Assembly: GCA_017467985.1 (NCBI GenBank)
Contig: JAFUJY010000023.1
Location: forward strand, 1-15,806
Length of the DNA stretch: 15,806 bases
Direction: 5' to 3'
DNA from: Bacillota bacterium
GTDB lineage: Bacteria > Bacillota > Clostridia > Lachnospirales > Bianqueaceae
The notes under the pieces were generated by a model. It was given only the letters and a program-made list of their open reading frames with translations. It was not told the DNA's origin and made no database searches. Positions 15,603 through 15,806 of the stretch are shown here, in pieces (positions within the stretch are counted from its first letter, which is position 1; each line of letters starts with the position of its first letter). A program made the translations under genes and the position numbers.

Positions 15603-15806
15603 TCACATTCCTTTCTCTAATGCACAGCGCAATTCAACCGGTGTGGCAGTACCGGTGGTCCCTACCTTATGAATTGTTACATTGGATACCAGTGAACCGA
15701 ATCGCAGGGCATGGTAAGGCTTAACTCCGCAGCCATAGGCCACAGAAAATCCGGCCAAGAAAGAATCGCCCGCCCCCACAATGTCAATGGGCGGATGGGC
15801 AGGAAA
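15603..15806 (-). CDS. PfkB-family carbohydrate kinase, C-terminal end only
   Basis: Only the last 67 residues are in the window; the gene continues past the right edge. The visible part holds the second PfkB signature IDIVGAGDSFLAGF (7-20) with the catalytic Asp of GAGD, then VSNVTIHKVGTTGTATPVEL (40-59). The KVGTTGTA segment resembles sugar kinases of the HldE/RfaE N-terminal type, but that resemblance alone does not assign a heptose substrate. It is the first visible gene of the tightly packed minus-strand operon with the HAD phosphatase, the ROK regulator and the metallophosphoesterase. It ends in ATG-TGA, 2 bases before the HAD start, and its end carries the HAD ribosome binding site. 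Confidence 0.88.
   Translation of the reverse strand, partial: FPAHPPIDIVGAGDSFLAGFSVAYGCGVKPYHALRFGSLVSNVTIHKVGTTGTATPVELRCALEKGM

Overview
The window looks like a carbohydrate/accessory region of an anaerobic gut-type Firmicute, probably class Clostridia. The clues are very strong AGGAGG-type ribosome binding sites, moderate GC in most genes, Rpn-tail, HicAB, ROK and AraC families typical of Clostridia, and no signal peptides or outer-membrane systems on the sugar-active enzymes. The assignment rests on style and family content, not on a marker gene. Coding density is high: no gap without a gene exceeds about 125 bases.

Layout from left to right. (1) Plus strand, 1-3687: the 3' part of a large glycoside hydrolase (GH106-like, putative alpha-L-rhamnosidase family), followed 12 bases later by an MFS transporter and a strong bidirectional terminator (3702-3738). 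(2) Minus strand, 5107-3801: a flavin-reductase-like protein and a small cupin protein in one unit, converging on that terminator. (3) Minus strand, 5774-5162: an AT-rich hicA-hicB toxin-antitoxin pair. Its promoter has perfect consensus -35 and -10 boxes, and a perfect 12-bp tandem repeat lies across the spacer. (4) An AraC-family regulator (minus, 6626-5850) divergent from a five-gene plus-strand operon (6752-11892): URO-D-like protein 1, URO-D-like protein 2, a GH43-like five-bladed propeller hydrolase, an alpha/beta hydrolase, and URO-D-like protein 3, ended by a perfect 15-bp-stem terminator (11906-11942). (5) Minus strand, 15806-12234: a tightly coupled operon of a PfkB sugar kinase (3' end only), a HAD phosphatase, a ROK regulator and a purple-acid-phosphatase-like metallophosphoesterase. 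Beyond it lies a 90-codon remnant of an Rpn-type nuclease tail.

Most distinctive is the AraC-controlled operon. It holds three strongly diverged members of the uroporphyrinogen decarboxylase (URO-D) superfamily beside a glycosidase-like and an esterase-like enzyme, with no other haem genes. One paralogue keeps the full His-x-Cys...Cys zinc signature of the MtaA/CmuA cobalamin-dependent methyltransferases, one keeps only His-x-Cys, and one has Asp-x-Asp there. My inference is a substrate-specific catabolic cluster: imported glycosides or esters are trimmed by the propeller hydrolase and the esterase, and the URO-D-like proteins act on a methylated (O-, N- or S-methyl) part of the substrate. 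No corrinoid protein is visible here, so a partner would have to be encoded elsewhere. The left glycosidase-transporter pair and the right kinase-phosphatase-ROK operon make the whole region look like several small sugar-use modules placed side by side.
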